Below are positions 35,700 to 44,503 of a stretch of DNA of 64,000 nt, piece after piece. The translations under genes were made by a program, and so were the position numbers. The notes under the pieces were generated by a model that saw only the letters and a list, made by a program, of their open reading frames with translations, ran no database searches and had not been told where the DNA came from. The stretch's first letter is position 1. The number at the start of each line of letters is the position of its first letter. Source of the stretch: Lysinibacillus agricola. GTDB lineage: Bacteria > Bacillota > Bacilli > Bacillales_A > Planococcaceae. The stretch lies in assembly GCF_016638705.1 (NCBI RefSeq), contig NZ_CP067341.1, positions 3,537,501 through 3,601,500 on the forward strand, in the 5' to 3' direction.

Positions 35700-36743
35700 T
35701 TATTGATATCTATTATCTTCCATTCCTTGTAGCAGCATGTTTCTAAATTCCTGTGCTTGGTCGGCTTTAATGGCTACTTTGTTATAACGTTTTTTACGCC
35801 CCAGCATAAAAGTCACTTCCACAGGCTCCTTCATTTTTAATATAAACTGTGGATATGCCGCTTCAAAATCACGTGCTATAAAATCAATTGTATCTTTGGC
35901 TAGTTTTCCTTCCAACAGTTCCTTATCCTCAACAATCTCTTCAATCTGGTCAAAGCGAATTTCTGCTCGTTTCATCAATCCTAAAGACAAATACAATTTA
36001 TCAGATGTTACATGAACAGGATTTAAACGAATGGCCTGCATATCCGCTACAAAAAATAGGACAGAGTATACATTTAAAATAAGCAATAGTATAGAAAGAA
36101 CAAGTGATTTCTCATGTAGCCACCAATGAATCCCTATTGTTTCAATGGCGATTCCATGGATAAGCATAATGATAAAGGCAATATAGCTCGAATTTTTGTG
36201 CAAGGTTAACCCAGATTGCTCTTTTCTCTTCCAGCTTGCAAAAGCGTAGTAAATCACTAAAAAGTCTGTGCAAAGCATTTGGATAATAAGATGCTTCGGT
36301 GCATGTTTTTCAACTGCTTTGGGAAATGAAAACAAATCTGGTAAAGTAGTTGATCGTACATCCGCTAGAATTCTTGGCATATAGCGAACGAGCGTTGCAA
36401 TTAGTAAAATTTCTAATAGAATAATCGTACTTTCAATGGCAAACCCAGCCCAAGTCACCGCTACAAACGGCTGTAGATGTTCTATTGGGATAATAAAACG
36501 AGCTGCAATGCAACCAGAAGCTGCTAAAAGTACCGCTTGTTTTATAGAAAACTTCCCTTTATAGAGCAGAAATAAAACAGGCATAACTAAGACAAAATCA
36601 ATTAATGAGCCCATCACAACGCCATTTGTTTCAGGTGGTAAAATGGAAACACCGAGTCCAGTGTTATAAAGCGTGTAATTACTGGCAAGTACCACTAACA
36701 AAAATGCTAGCCATATATTTTGCTTTTTCTTTAATGCAATCAT
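35700..36743 (-). CDS. Hypothetical integral membrane protein
   Basis: About 347 aa starting MIALKKKQNIWLAFLLVVLA, with seven or so hydrophobic segments up to residue 250 and a hydrophilic C-terminal domain of about 100 residues (FDQIEEIVEDKELLEGKLAK). I start at ATG 36743, which has GGGAGAG 7 bases before it and lies two bases after the stop of the marR gene; an in-frame ATG at 36764 overlaps marR. It forms an operon with the split marR gene and is probably its target. The family is not recognised. Confidence 0.75.
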   Translation of the reverse strand: MIALKKKQNIWLAFLLVVLASNYTLYNTGLGVSILPPETNGVVMGSLIDFVLVMPVLFLLYKGKFSIKQAVLLAASGCIAARFIIPIEHLQPFVAVTWAGFAIESTIILLEILLIATLVRYMPRILADVRSTTLPDLFSFPKAVEKHAPKHLIIQMLCTDFLVIYYAFASWKRKEQSGLTLHKNSSYIAFIIMLIHGIAIETIGIHWWLHEKSLVLSILLLILNVYSVLFFVADMQAIRLNPVHVTSDKLYLSLGLMKRAEIRFDQIEEIVEDKELLEGKLAKDTIDFIARDFEAAYPQFILKMKEPVEVTFMLGRKKRYNKVAIKADQAQEFRNMLLQGMEDNRYQ

Positions 36744-36744
36744 G

Positions 36745-37173
36745 TTAAATCTCTCCCTTATCATTTATTTCATGTATAATTCCTTCCTTTAATACAATTT
36801 GGTTTAACTTCTGAACAATCTCTTTCAATTGCACGATTTCACTTAACTCAAGCTTTGAATAATATCTCGAGATAATAAATCGTTTTATTTCTTCTTCTCT
36901 TTCAAAATACTTAATGCCTAAAGTATCAAGGCTCACACATATTTCACGTCTATTTTCCGGATTAATGCTCCGAGATACATAGTGCTGTTCTTCAAGTTTA
37001 CTAACTAGCTGTCCGACAGCACTAGAAGTTATATTCATATAACTCGCAATTTGTCCAATCGTCACTTGGCCATTTTTTTTTATAAAATCTAATAAAATTA
37101 TTTGTTTAGGAGATAATTCATCACTCACTAAATTTTGATGTAACTTTATGAAATGACTATCGGTGTTTGTCAA
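36745..37173 (-). pseudogene. marR-family regulator, 3' part (gene split by IS3-family element)
   Basis: The frame codes for a winged helix of the MarR family: LSPKQIILLDFIKKNGQVTI, IASYMNITSSAVGQLVSKLE, RREICVSLDTLGIKYFEREE. The apparent TTG start at 37173 lies in the insertion element's end and has no ribosome site. The missing first 26 codons lie at 38962-39039 on the same strand, on the far side of the element, and join in frame, giving an original protein of about 166 aa. The gene is therefore broken. It is coupled to the membrane protein gene downstream. Confidence 0.85.
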
Positions 37174-37261
37174 TATAGTTGTCGCATTTAGTTACTTTAG
37201 TATTTTGAAAGATTGGATGAATCCCCATGTTCAGTCAAGGCTACCGCGCTGCGCTTGCTGG

Positions 37262-37313
37262 CCTGGTGATTAAGATTGAAAGAAAAAGCGTGCTTTCAAT
37301 CTTAATCACCAGG
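37262..37313. repeat. Hairpin with 21-bp perfect arms inside the IS3-family element
   Basis: The arm at 37262-37282 (starting CCTGGTGATTAAGATTG) is exactly complementary to 37293-37313, with a 10-base loop. It lies just downstream of orfB, before the element's left end. It could stop transcripts leaving or entering the element. Confidence 0.75.
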
Positions 37314-37326
37314 GAATTGGGGACTA

Positions 37327-38406
37327 TTATGGTTTTTTCACTAATTCGGTTTGCCCCTCATCTCGCATTGGATTGAGTGCTACTTGTTCATTCGGTGCCC
37401 AATTTCTTGTACTTCGTGTCCAACGCTCCGGATGCTTCTCCTTCGCAGCCTCGTACACGTCTTTTCGCTTTTCTAATAGGGCTACGTGTTGGCCCGTATG
37501 ACACTGCACTGGTGTTACAAAATTCAGCCCGCTATGCAGGTGAATCTCGTTGTACCAATGGACAAATTGCTGTGCCCATTGTCTTGCTCTTTTAAGTGTT
37601 TCAAAACCTTTGTGTGGAAAATCTGGTCGATACTTGAGTGTCCGAAACATCGCCTCTGAGTAAGGGTTATCGTTACTCACACGTGGTCTTGAAAACGAAC
37701 TTTGGATGCCCAACTTCTCTAGTAAACCTAGAAAGGTCGAGGCTTTCATTGGACTCCCATTGTCGGAATGTAATACTAGTGGTTCTCCCAGAATTTTTTC
37801 ACTGATCACTGCTTTTTTTACGAGTGTTTCGGCGTGTTTTGCCTCTTCTGTTTCCCATACTTCCCAGCCGACTATCTTTCTACTAAACAAGTCGAGAATT
37901 AAATAGAGTCGATAATATAAACCTTTCACTGGTCCTCCGAGCCAAGTGATATCCCATGTCCACACTTGATTTGGCGCTGTTGCCAGATGGCTTTCCGGGA
38001 TTCTTCGCTCAGGCTTTTGGCTACGTCCTCGGTGATGCTGCATCTTTTCTTCACGTAATACACGATAAAATGTCGATTCTGACGCAATGTAAGTTCCTTT
38101 GTCCGCAAGTCTAGGCACAATTTGCGTAGGTGGGCAATCCGCATATTTCTCTTGCTTCACAATCGTTAGTATTTCCTCTTTTTCTTCTTGTGATAACTTA
38201 TTTTTTGGTGTAGGACGTTTCGTAAGTGGGCGCTGATCGACCTTCACACACCCATCCGAAATCCAACGTTCATAAGTACGTACACTAATGTGTAGTTCTT
38301 GACAAGCTTTCGCTAATCGCGCACCGTTCTGATTGGCTTCTTGGATGAGTTCTATAGCTAATGCGCGATTTGATGGGCTAATCATTCGTCCTCGTCGTCC
38401 CCCCAA
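37327..38406 (-). CDS. IS3-family transposase OrfB (DDE integrase core)
   Basis: Up to 359 aa. A helix-turn-helix region (LAKACQELHISVRTYERWIS) is followed by the HTH_21-like IVPRLADKGTYIASESTFYR and the rve core with catalytic residues in WTWDITWL (D), LHSDNGSPM (D) and NPYSEAMFRTLK (E). It is read mainly as an OrfAB fusion: the end of orfA contains A-AAA-AAG at 38418-38424, and a -1 slip there enters this frame. A TTG at 38406 may give OrfB alone. Confidence 0.9.
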   Translation of the reverse strand: MGGRRGRMISPSNRALAIELIQEANQNGARLAKACQELHISVRTYERWISDGCVKVDQRPLTKRPTPKNKLSQEEKEEILTIVKQEKYADCPPTQIVPRLADKGTYIASESTFYRVLREEKMQHHRGRSQKPERRIPESHLATAPNQVWTWDITWLGGPVKGLYYRLYLILDLFSRKIVGWEVWETEEAKHAETLVKKAVISEKILGEPLVLHSDNGSPMKASTFLGLLEKLGIQSSFSRPRVSNDNPYSEAMFRTLKYRPDFPHKGFETLKRARQWAQQFVHWYNEIHLHSGLNFVTPVQCHTGQHVALLEKRKDVYEAAKEKHPERWTRSTRNWAPNEQVALNPMRDEGQTELVKKP

Positions 38407-38894
38407 ATCGCTTGGGCCTTTTTTCTAAGCAGTAGTAATGCAGCAGCTTCCGCAAGTGCCTTTTCCTTTTTTTGTAGCTCTTTTTCCAATTGCTTTGCAC
38501 GCTTTTGTTCTTCCTTCAATGCGCCATTCAACTGTTTCGTTTGATCTGATGTTTGACCATTTGCTTGAAGGCATACATTGCGCCAAGCTTCAATTTGTTC
38601 GCGATACAACCCTTTCTTACGGCAATACTCCGCCAACTCAACCTCATTCATCGTGAACGTCTCCATCACGATTAAAAACTTATCTTGGCTATTCCATTTA
38701 TCACTGGTTTGACCATTTCCAGGCGTTGCCACACCAGCTGCACGCGCTTCTTTACGCCACTTGTATAACGTCACTTCTGTAATGCCTTCTTCTTTCGCAA
38801 TTTGCGCCACTGCTTCGTTATTCGGTGGCATCATGCGTTTAACAATTGCTTCTTTTTGTTCTTGCGAATATCGCACTCTATTTCTTCCTGTCAT
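38382..38894 (-). CDS. IS3-family transposase OrfA
   Basis: A 170-aa protein. Residues about 10-55 form a helix-turn-helix (VRYSQEQKEAIVKRMMPPNN, then EGITEVTLYKWRKEARAAG); the C-terminal 70 residues are a coiled coil with a leucine-zipper look (LNGALKEEQKRAKQLEKELQ). Near its end the A6G slippery heptamer lies in frame (AGA-AAA-AAG). It overlaps orfB by 25 bases. Confidence 0.9.
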   Translation of the reverse strand: MTGRNRVRYSQEQKEAIVKRMMPPNNEAVAQIAKEEGITEVTLYKWRKEARAAGVATPGNGQTSDKWNSQDKFLIVMETFTMNEVELAEYCRKKGLYREQIEAWRNVCLQANGQTSDQTKQLNGALKEEQKRAKQLEKELQKKEKALAEAAALLLLRKKAQAIWGDDEDE

Positions 38895-38961
38895 ATCGAT
38901 CGACCTCCGTGTTATTTACTTAACTATAACACTAAAGCATCCTACGACATCTATCCTAACA

Positions 38962-39039
38962 GAGGGGGCTATCCATCGAATAAATAGCTTCATTCATTTC
39001 CTCCACAAGCTTATAAATTAGTTCTTCATCCTTTGCCAT
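38962..39039 (-). pseudogene. marR-family regulator, 5' part (26 codons)
   Basis: Reads MAKDEELIYKLVEEMNEAIY followed by SMDSPL, then the insertion sequence starts. The codons continue in frame with the segment at 36745-37167. A palindromic operator lies just upstream. It is the displaced start of the split gene. Confidence 0.8.
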
Positions 39040-39056
39040 CACTCATTCAATCCTTT

Positions 39057-39100
39057 AAGTAAAGTTAATAGTAAAGGTATCTTTACTATTAACTTTACTT
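39057..39100. promoter_or_regulatory. Perfect 44-bp palindrome upstream of the split marR gene
   Basis: AAGTAAAGTTAATAGTAAAG (39057-39076) is followed by GTAT and its exact 20-base complement (39081-39100). It lies 18-61 bases before the marR start. A palindrome of this size at a marR promoter is the expected autoregulatory operator. It is still perfect although the regulator is now broken. Confidence 0.8.
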
Positions 39101-39255
39101 TATTTTAAATGGTTATTATTGTCAACCGCTTCAACGAAAAAGTGCTGGATCTAATCCAATAATTTTCAAGAATTATTCACATGTAAAAACGAAATCAGAT
39201 CAAATTCTCAAAAAAGAAATAACACTACTGTCAAGACATTAAGACTTGCAAAATA

Positions 39256-39281
39256 AAAGACCTCCTTATTAAGAGGTCTTT
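39256..39281 (-). terminator. Terminator of the lipoprotein gene
   Basis: AAAGACCTC and GAGGTCTTT enclose eight bases; on the leftward strand TTTTATTTT follows. Confidence 0.85.
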
Positions 39282-39297
39282 AGTAGTTTTTATGCCC

Positions 39298-39696
39298 TTA
39301 TTTTTCTGCAATCTCTAATTGTTTGTAATAGTTTTCTACAATTGGATGAATATCTGACTTTGAGTCGTAATAGGTATTGTCTATTTCACTAAGCGTAAAT
39401 ATAAATTCTTTTTCGCCATCCAAAAGAGCAATACCATAGAGCCAGCCTGTTCGTTCTTCTTGATTATCTTGTGGAATAAATTCTATATCTTTAATCAGAT
39501 TTAGGAATTCCCCAATTTGCTCTTGCTTCGTTATCGTTTTAGCATAACCAGTTGAACCATCTTGAATGATCACTTTATCCACATTTTCAATTTTTGCATC
39601 CTTATAAAATTCTTCTAATGTTTGCGTTTTTGCAACAGTACAAGCAGAAAGTAAAAATAGAATGACGAATAAAATCCCGAACATCGATTTTTTCAT
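39298..39696 (-). CDS. Hypothetical lipoprotein
   Basis: A 132-aa protein with a lipoprotein signal: MKKSMFGILFVILFLLSACT, lipobox LSAC with lipidation at C19. The mature part (EEFYKDAKIENVDKVIIQDG; WLYGIALLDGEKEFIFTLSE) is likely a small alpha/beta domain of unknown function on the outer face of the membrane. TTGGAGGTGG precedes the ATG. It stands between the marR operator and the IS30 copy. Confidence 0.82.
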   Translation of the reverse strand: MKKSMFGILFVILFLLSACTVAKTQTLEEFYKDAKIENVDKVIIQDGSTGYAKTITKQEQIGEFLNLIKDIEFIPQDNQEERTGWLYGIALLDGEKEFIFTLSEIDNTYYDSKSDIHPIVENYYKQLEIAEK

Positions 39697-39907
39697 TGAA
39701 CCACCTCCAAGTTTATTCTACTGCCTATTAGAAGGATTAAATTACAAATAGTTACATCACATCAATAAATAGAGCGATTCATTGCAAGAGCGGGTATTCC
39801 CCTCTATTACGTGGATATCCTCATGTTTTGTGTAGATATTCTCTTCTGCTTCTTTCCACCTTTATACTCTACTATTTTTTATTAAAAAATTGTTTACGAT
39901 AAACATG

Positions 39908-41322
39908 CCTAAATTGCAATTACAAGTTGAACACTTTTTTTAAAAAAACACCCCAGAGGTTCCTTTGTCTTCTGTTTGTCGGTCGGCGTAGTCCGTTCAA
40001 CCTGTGTTGGCTAGATCTGCAAGGCGGTTTCCCTTGTGGATCTAGCCAGTACAGGTTAGGATCTGTAGCTGACTGATGAACAGGAGACTTTTCTGTTTGG
40101 AGGGAGGCTCAGGGGTGCGGGGTGTCCCCGCGGTCTTAAGAGACGAGTTTCTGAAGTTCCTCTTCAAACAGTTCATTTGGTGTCTTGTAGGCAAAGATTT
40201 TTCTTGGTAGGTTGTTCATTGCCCTCTCAATCATACGAATTTGCGTCCGGCTATAATCCTCAATCGCATGTCCTTTAGGGATGAAACGACGGATGATTCC
40301 GTTGTGGTTTTCATTTGTTCCACGTTCCCACGAAGAGTATGGATGAGTGAAATAGATATTTATCCTATCACCAAACATTTCTGACAACCTAGCGAATTCA
40401 GAACCATTATCTGCGGTGATTGATTTAAAGACCGCAGATGTGTATTCACCGAATTCTTCGAGGACTGAAGAGAGTGCGTAGTTAACTGAGTCGGCATCTT
40501 TCCCTGTCCATCTTTACGATGAATTCACGACGCGTTTTTGCGTTCAATCAAAGTTAATAGTACATCATCTTCTTTATCCTTGCGCCCTACGACGGAGTCA
40601 ATTTCAAAATGACCGAATTCTTCACGAGATTCAACGCTATCAGGACGTTCTTCAATACTTTTACCGAGAACTGTCTTATTTTGGGCGTTGCGTTTTTCTT
40701 AACCTTTTTGGTATTTCGACGTACCTTTAAGAGAAGGTCACTGTTTCGAGTTTTCAGAAGACCCAGCTCGATATAATGATAAAGGGTCTTTGTTGAGATC
40801 ATTTCATCCGGAGAAAAACAACCCTTTGAGCTTCGCAAGACCAACAATCGCATCTGGAGATAGGGTCCTTGTGCGATCAAGTAATAGTTCGTCAACAAAT
40901 GCCAAGAATGCCTTCACACGCCCAAACTTCAACGGTTTACGAGAACGAGCCACATTTCGATCTGTTACAGCTTGACCTGTTTCAGCAAGATATTGCGTTG
41001 TGTAGATATGTTTTCCATTGATTTTTTTTACTTGAGTGGTCGTGCCACGAGCAAGTTCATTGTAGATTGTCCCGCGCGAAACCTTGAGTTTTCGCGCAAG
41101 TTCGCTCTTATTTGTAATTCCGGCATTCAAATAGCCTTGAAGTTCTCCACGTTGAAACTGTGTAAGGCGTGGTTTCTTATTCGTTATTTTTATGTTATTC
41201 TGTTCTAGCATCGTATTCGAAATCCCTTCTTATTGATTGGTGTAGGAACCTCAATAATACACGATTTCGCGTACGATGTTTTTATTTTTCTAAAGTGTTC
41301 AACTTGATTCTACTATTCGCCT
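39908..41322 (-). mobile_element. IS30-family element, copy 1 (1415 bp)
   Basis: Bounded by the 12-bp target duplication ACGATAAACATG at 39896-39907 and 41323-41334. The ends contain the inverted sequence CAAGTTGAACACTTT about 15 bases inside each border. A second copy of equal length and opposite orientation lies at 46952-48366. The insertion fell in the last codons of the AraC gene. Confidence 0.92.
40136..41211 (-). pseudogene. IS30-family transposase, copy 1 (frameshifted)
   Basis: Pieces of an IS30 transposase occur in three frames: the HTH part from ATG 41211 (RLTQFQRGELQGYLNAGITN; KLKVSRGTIYNELARG) ending in a shifted FFSG near 40804, a middle part, and the catalytic part ending at 40136 with WERGTNENHNGIIRRFIPKG. 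Compared with copy 2 there is one extra T in a T-run (GTTGTTTTTCTCC) and an extra A near 40510. The two copies are broken at different places. Confidence 0.85.
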
Positions 41323-42186
41323 ACGATAAACATGTGGAGAGTATCCTGTATATTTCTTAAATTTTTCAATATAGTAACTTACTGTACTAAAACCTGTAGT
41401 TGTAGCAATTGTAGTGATGGATTGCTCACTATCACGTAATAGCACCATACTTTTGCGAAGACGATAGTGTAGTAAATATGTGAATGGTGTCATGCCGACC
41501 ATTTTTGAAAAAAAGCGACTACATTCTGCCCGACTTAAAAAAACATGTGCAGCTAAATTTTCTAAAGATATCTTCTCCTGATAATGAGTATGTAAATAAT
41601 CGAGCATTTCCTTTGCTCGTTCATGCTGGACAATAATTGCTGGATCTAGTATTTCTTCTATTAGCATTGATTGTGACAAAATCGTTTCCCAAATGACTAA
41701 TAGCTCTCTCCAAACCTTTAGCTCATAAAAAACGGCTTGCTCTTGCAGTAATTTCGCTACAATTTCTACTTTTTGCGCCAATTCGCCGGAAAGCTTTACA
41801 TAGGGCAGTCTATTGCTCGTTATATACGGTAGTACATATTTAGTTGCAAAAATACTGTCCTTGTGTCCGCCTAAAAGCAATGGGTCCACGTTAACACAGA
41901 AGATTGTAGCCCATTCTATTTGAAAAGGCTTTGCTTCATGTAAACTTGATGCATTGACAAATAACCCCTCTCCCTCCTCAAGGACAAAGACATCCGCTCC
42001 TACTCGGTATTCTACACGGCCACTTTTTACATAGACAAATTGAATTTCCTTATGCCAATGTAACGGTAAAAAATCCAGACTATCTAATCGCAAAACAGTC
42101 TCATATAGTGCAACTGGAAATTCCTTCGTCCCATGTAACGTTAGTTCTTGTAAATCCTTTGCAATTTTAATATGTGTTAACGTCAC
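41299..42186 (-). CDS. AraC-family regulator with C-terminus altered by IS30
   Basis: About 295 aa. Residues 1-150 form a cupin-type sensor (FLPLHWHKEIQFVYVKSGRV); the last 100 contain two helix-turn-helix motifs (ISLENLAAHVFLSRAECSRF; SITTIATTTGFSTVSYYIEK) and FKKYTGYSPHVYR. The final residues RRIVESS come from the IS30 end; using the target duplication, the original ending reads YRKQFFNKK from 39896 leftwards. The DNA-binding domain is almost intact, so function may survive. Start GTG with GAGGTG upstream. It is divergent from the EamA exporter. Confidence 0.88.
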   Translation of the reverse strand: MTLTHIKIAKDLQELTLHGTKEFPVALYETVLRLDSLDFLPLHWHKEIQFVYVKSGRVEYRVGADVFVLEEGEGLFVNASSLHEAKPFQIEWATIFCVNVDPLLLGGHKDSIFATKYVLPYITSNRLPYVKLSGELAQKVEIVAKLLQEQAVFYELKVWRELLVIWETILSQSMLIEEILDPAIIVQHERAKEMLDYLHTHYQEKISLENLAAHVFLSRAECSRFFSKMVGMTPFTYLLHYRLRKSMVLLRDSEQSITTIATTTGFSTVSYYIEKFKKYTGYSPHVYRRRIVESS

Positions 42187-42296
42187 TTCTTAGCTCACCT
42201 CAATATATTGATATTTTCAACCCTTTAAATCGATATTTTTTTCGTCATACATTCTTTATAATTTCTTTATATTGATAGTTTAGGAGATGTTTAAAG

Positions 42297-43214
42297 ATGA
42301 ATCAATCTATACAAAAAAATCGTACTCTTGGTTTTATTCTTGTCATTTTAGGGGCAAGTTTTTGGGGGATTGGTGGAACCGTCGCACAAAAGCTTTTTCA
42401 GCAGGAAAATATAGAGGTTGGCTGGCTCGTTTCTAGTCGTCTTCTTTTAGCCGGTCTATTACTCATTATGGCCTATAAAATTACACATCGTAAAAAGTCT
42501 ATTTTTGTGATGTGGCGGACGAAGCAAAATGCTTTTAGACAAATTTTATTTAGTTTACTCGGGATGCTGGCGGTTCAATATACTTATATGATGTCAATTG
42601 CTATAGGTAACTCGGCTGTTGCTACTTTATTGCAATATTTAGCACCACTTTTTATTATGGCCTATTATTTAATAACGAAGCACAGTCAACTGACAAGGCA
42701 GGATGGAATCGCTGTAACTTTGACGCTTATTGGTACTTTTTTATTACTTACTAACGGTTCATTGTCTACACTTTCTGTTCCAGCAATGGCCGTGTTTTGG
42801 GGGATTTTATCTGGTCTTTCGGCTGCTTTTTATACGTTATATGCTGTCTCACTCTTACAGCAGTTTCACTCATTGTTAGTTGTAGGCTGGTCAATGCTTA
42901 TTGGCGGGATTGTAATGAGCCTTTTCCATCAGCCATGGCAAATTGACATGGCAAACTGGGCATTGTCGACAATCGCTTATTTTCTTTTTATCGTTATTTT
43001 TGGGACAATGCTAGCATTTTGGTTTTATATTGCTAGTTTGCATTATTTATCGCCAAAAGAAACTAGTTTACTTGGTAGCTTGGAGCCTCTAACGGCCGTT
43101 ATGACAAGTGTCTTTTGGCTTAAAATTCCCTTTGGTAGCTTTCAGTTTATTGGGACAATGCTTATTCTCTGTATGATTTTATATCTCACGGTTTTTCAGA
43201 AAAAGCGCTCTTAG
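42297..43214 (+). CDS. EamA-family (DMT) transporter
   Basis: A 305-aa protein with ten hydrophobic segments in two EamA repeats; the first opens GFILVILGASFWGIGGTVAQ. DMT carriers of this type usually export amino acids or other metabolites. TTAGGAG lies 11 bases before the ATG. It is divergent from the AraC gene, its likely regulator; ATATTGATA-like repeats lie in the shared promoter region. Confidence 0.88.
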   Translation: MNQSIQKNRTLGFILVILGASFWGIGGTVAQKLFQQENIEVGWLVSSRLLLAGLLLIMAYKITHRKKSIFVMWRTKQNAFRQILFSLLGMLAVQYTYMMSIAIGNSAVATLLQYLAPLFIMAYYLITKHSQLTRQDGIAVTLTLIGTFLLLTNGSLSTLSVPAMAVFWGILSGLSAAFYTLYAVSLLQQFHSLLVVGWSMLIGGIVMSLFHQPWQIDMANWALSTIAYFLFIVIFGTMLAFWFYIASLHYLSPKETSLLGSLEPLTAVMTSVFWLKIPFGSFQFIGTMLILCMILYLTVFQKKRS

Positions 43215-43382
43215 GAAGGTTTAACTAAATTTAGATAAATTTAAAAATATTAGTCACAAATACCTATTAAAAATTAAATAAATCATGAATCTATACATAA
43301 AATTTACATATTTTATATATCTTTTTTCCTTATCTGTCCAGTATACTGAAAATATCTTTAATCATAAAAAGGGGGTATTTTT

Positions 43383-44429
43383 ATGGATAGAAAAGTTATT
43401 TTTTTCGAGGTTCGTGGTGGCACAGATAAGGGACCAGGTGGTTATCGAAAAGATACAATGCCAATGGTGAATGCGCTAATTCACCATGGACAGGATGCAG
43501 AAGTCATTTTCTTTGATGTAACAAAAAAAGAGGAAATTTTTAATTACGTCAAAGAGCATGGTATTGCCTATGTATCACGTATTAATCCAGGAAACTTACA
43601 GCATGAGAAAGAGTATTTTGATATGTTACGTGAGCTATGTAATGCGGGTATCATCGGTATGCCTCATCCTGATGCTATGATTGGCTATGGCTCTAAAGAT
43701 GTATTATCAAAGTTGTCCTCTACGAATTTAGTGCCTGATGATACATTTGCTTATTATACAATTGAGGCATTTAAAGCCCAATTCCCTACCTCTCTTACTA
43801 ATACCGAACGCGTCCTAAAGCAAAATCGTGGTTCGACGGGCGAAGGTATATGGCGAGTTAAATTGGTTGAACCCCTCGCTGAAGGAATAACAGAAGTACC
43901 ACTTGATGCGGAGATTAAATGTACAGAAGCCAAAGATAATCACGTAGAATATTGGAAACTTGGCGACTTCATAAAGTTTTGTGAACAGTATATTACAGGT
44001 CCAAATGGCATGCTAATTGATATGCGCTTCCTTCCACGTATTACTGAAGGTGAAATCCGCTTATTTATGCTACGTGATAAACCCATTCACGTAGTACATA
44101 AAAAACCAGCAAATTCCGAGGACGCTTTTAGTGCAACACTGTTCTCAGGCGCGCAATATCGCTATGATGCACCAGAAGACTGGCAAGAGCTTGTACAAAA
44201 CTTTTTAATCCAACTACCTCTCGTAACTAGTTTACTGGGCAATTATGATTTACCACTCATTTGGACAGCCGATTTCATGTTAGATACGAACGAAGCTGGC
44301 GAAGATTGCTATATTTTTAGGGAAATGAATTGTTCATGTGTAGGCTTCACTTCTGAGCTCTCTTTAGCACATCAAGTAGCAGAAGAAATTTTAACTTGTA
44401 TCCATGAAAATGCCGAGATTTCGGCATAA
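43383..44429 (+). CDS. Cj0069-like ATP-grasp-related protein
   Basis: A 348-aa soluble protein. It begins VIFFEVRGGTDKGPGGYRKD and has a lysine-rich nucleotide-like segment RVLKQNRGSTGEGIWRVKLV (compare the ATP-grasp K-x-x-x-G-S-x-G pattern), DMRFLPRITEGEIRLFMLRD, and a C-terminal YIFREMNCSCVGFTSELSLA. The layout resembles ATP-grasp ligases and the Cj0069 family. The substrate is unknown. GGGGGT lies 7 bases before the ATG. The nearby exporters suggest a link to amino acid or peptide metabolism, but this is only context. Confidence 0.75.
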   Translation: MDRKVIFFEVRGGTDKGPGGYRKDTMPMVNALIHHGQDAEVIFFDVTKKEEIFNYVKEHGIAYVSRINPGNLQHEKEYFDMLRELCNAGIIGMPHPDAMIGYGSKDVLSKLSSTNLVPDDTFAYYTIEAFKAQFPTSLTNTERVLKQNRGSTGEGIWRVKLVEPLAEGITEVPLDAEIKCTEAKDNHVEYWKLGDFIKFCEQYITGPNGMLIDMRFLPRITEGEIRLFMLRDKPIHVVHKKPANSEDAFSATLFSGAQYRYDAPEDWQELVQNFLIQLPLVTSLLGNYDLPLIWTADFMLDTNEAGEDCYIFREMNCSCVGFTSELSLAHQVAEEILTCIHENAEISA

Positions 44430-44470
44430 AATGAGACTTTAATCTTTTACTGATATGTAATATAGGATAA

Positions 44471-44503
44471 TAAAAAAAGTGCGATCTTTCGGGAACGCAC
44501 TTT
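44471..44503. terminator. Bidirectional terminator
   Basis: AAAAGTGCG and CGCACTTTT enclose a 12-base loop with A/T tracts on both sides, between two convergent genes. Confidence 0.85.

Larger units (their letters stand above)
37168..38961 (-). mobile_element. IS3-family insertion sequence (1794 bp)
   Basis: Imperfect terminal inverted repeats start TGTCAATATAGTTGTCG at 37168 and, on the other strand at 38961, TGTTAGGATAGATGTCG; both contain a further CTTTAGT block. It has the IS3-type two-ORF layout (orfA and orfB, overlapping, with a slippery A6G). It lies inside a marR gene, whose two halves join in frame. No target duplication is evident, so either it was lost or the ends are off by a few bases. 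Confidence 0.85.

Noticed and set aside
36744..37173. Intact MarR gene starting at TTG 37173
   Set aside because: The TTG is inside the insertion element's terminal repeat, there is no ribosome site, and the true first codons lie at 38962-39039.
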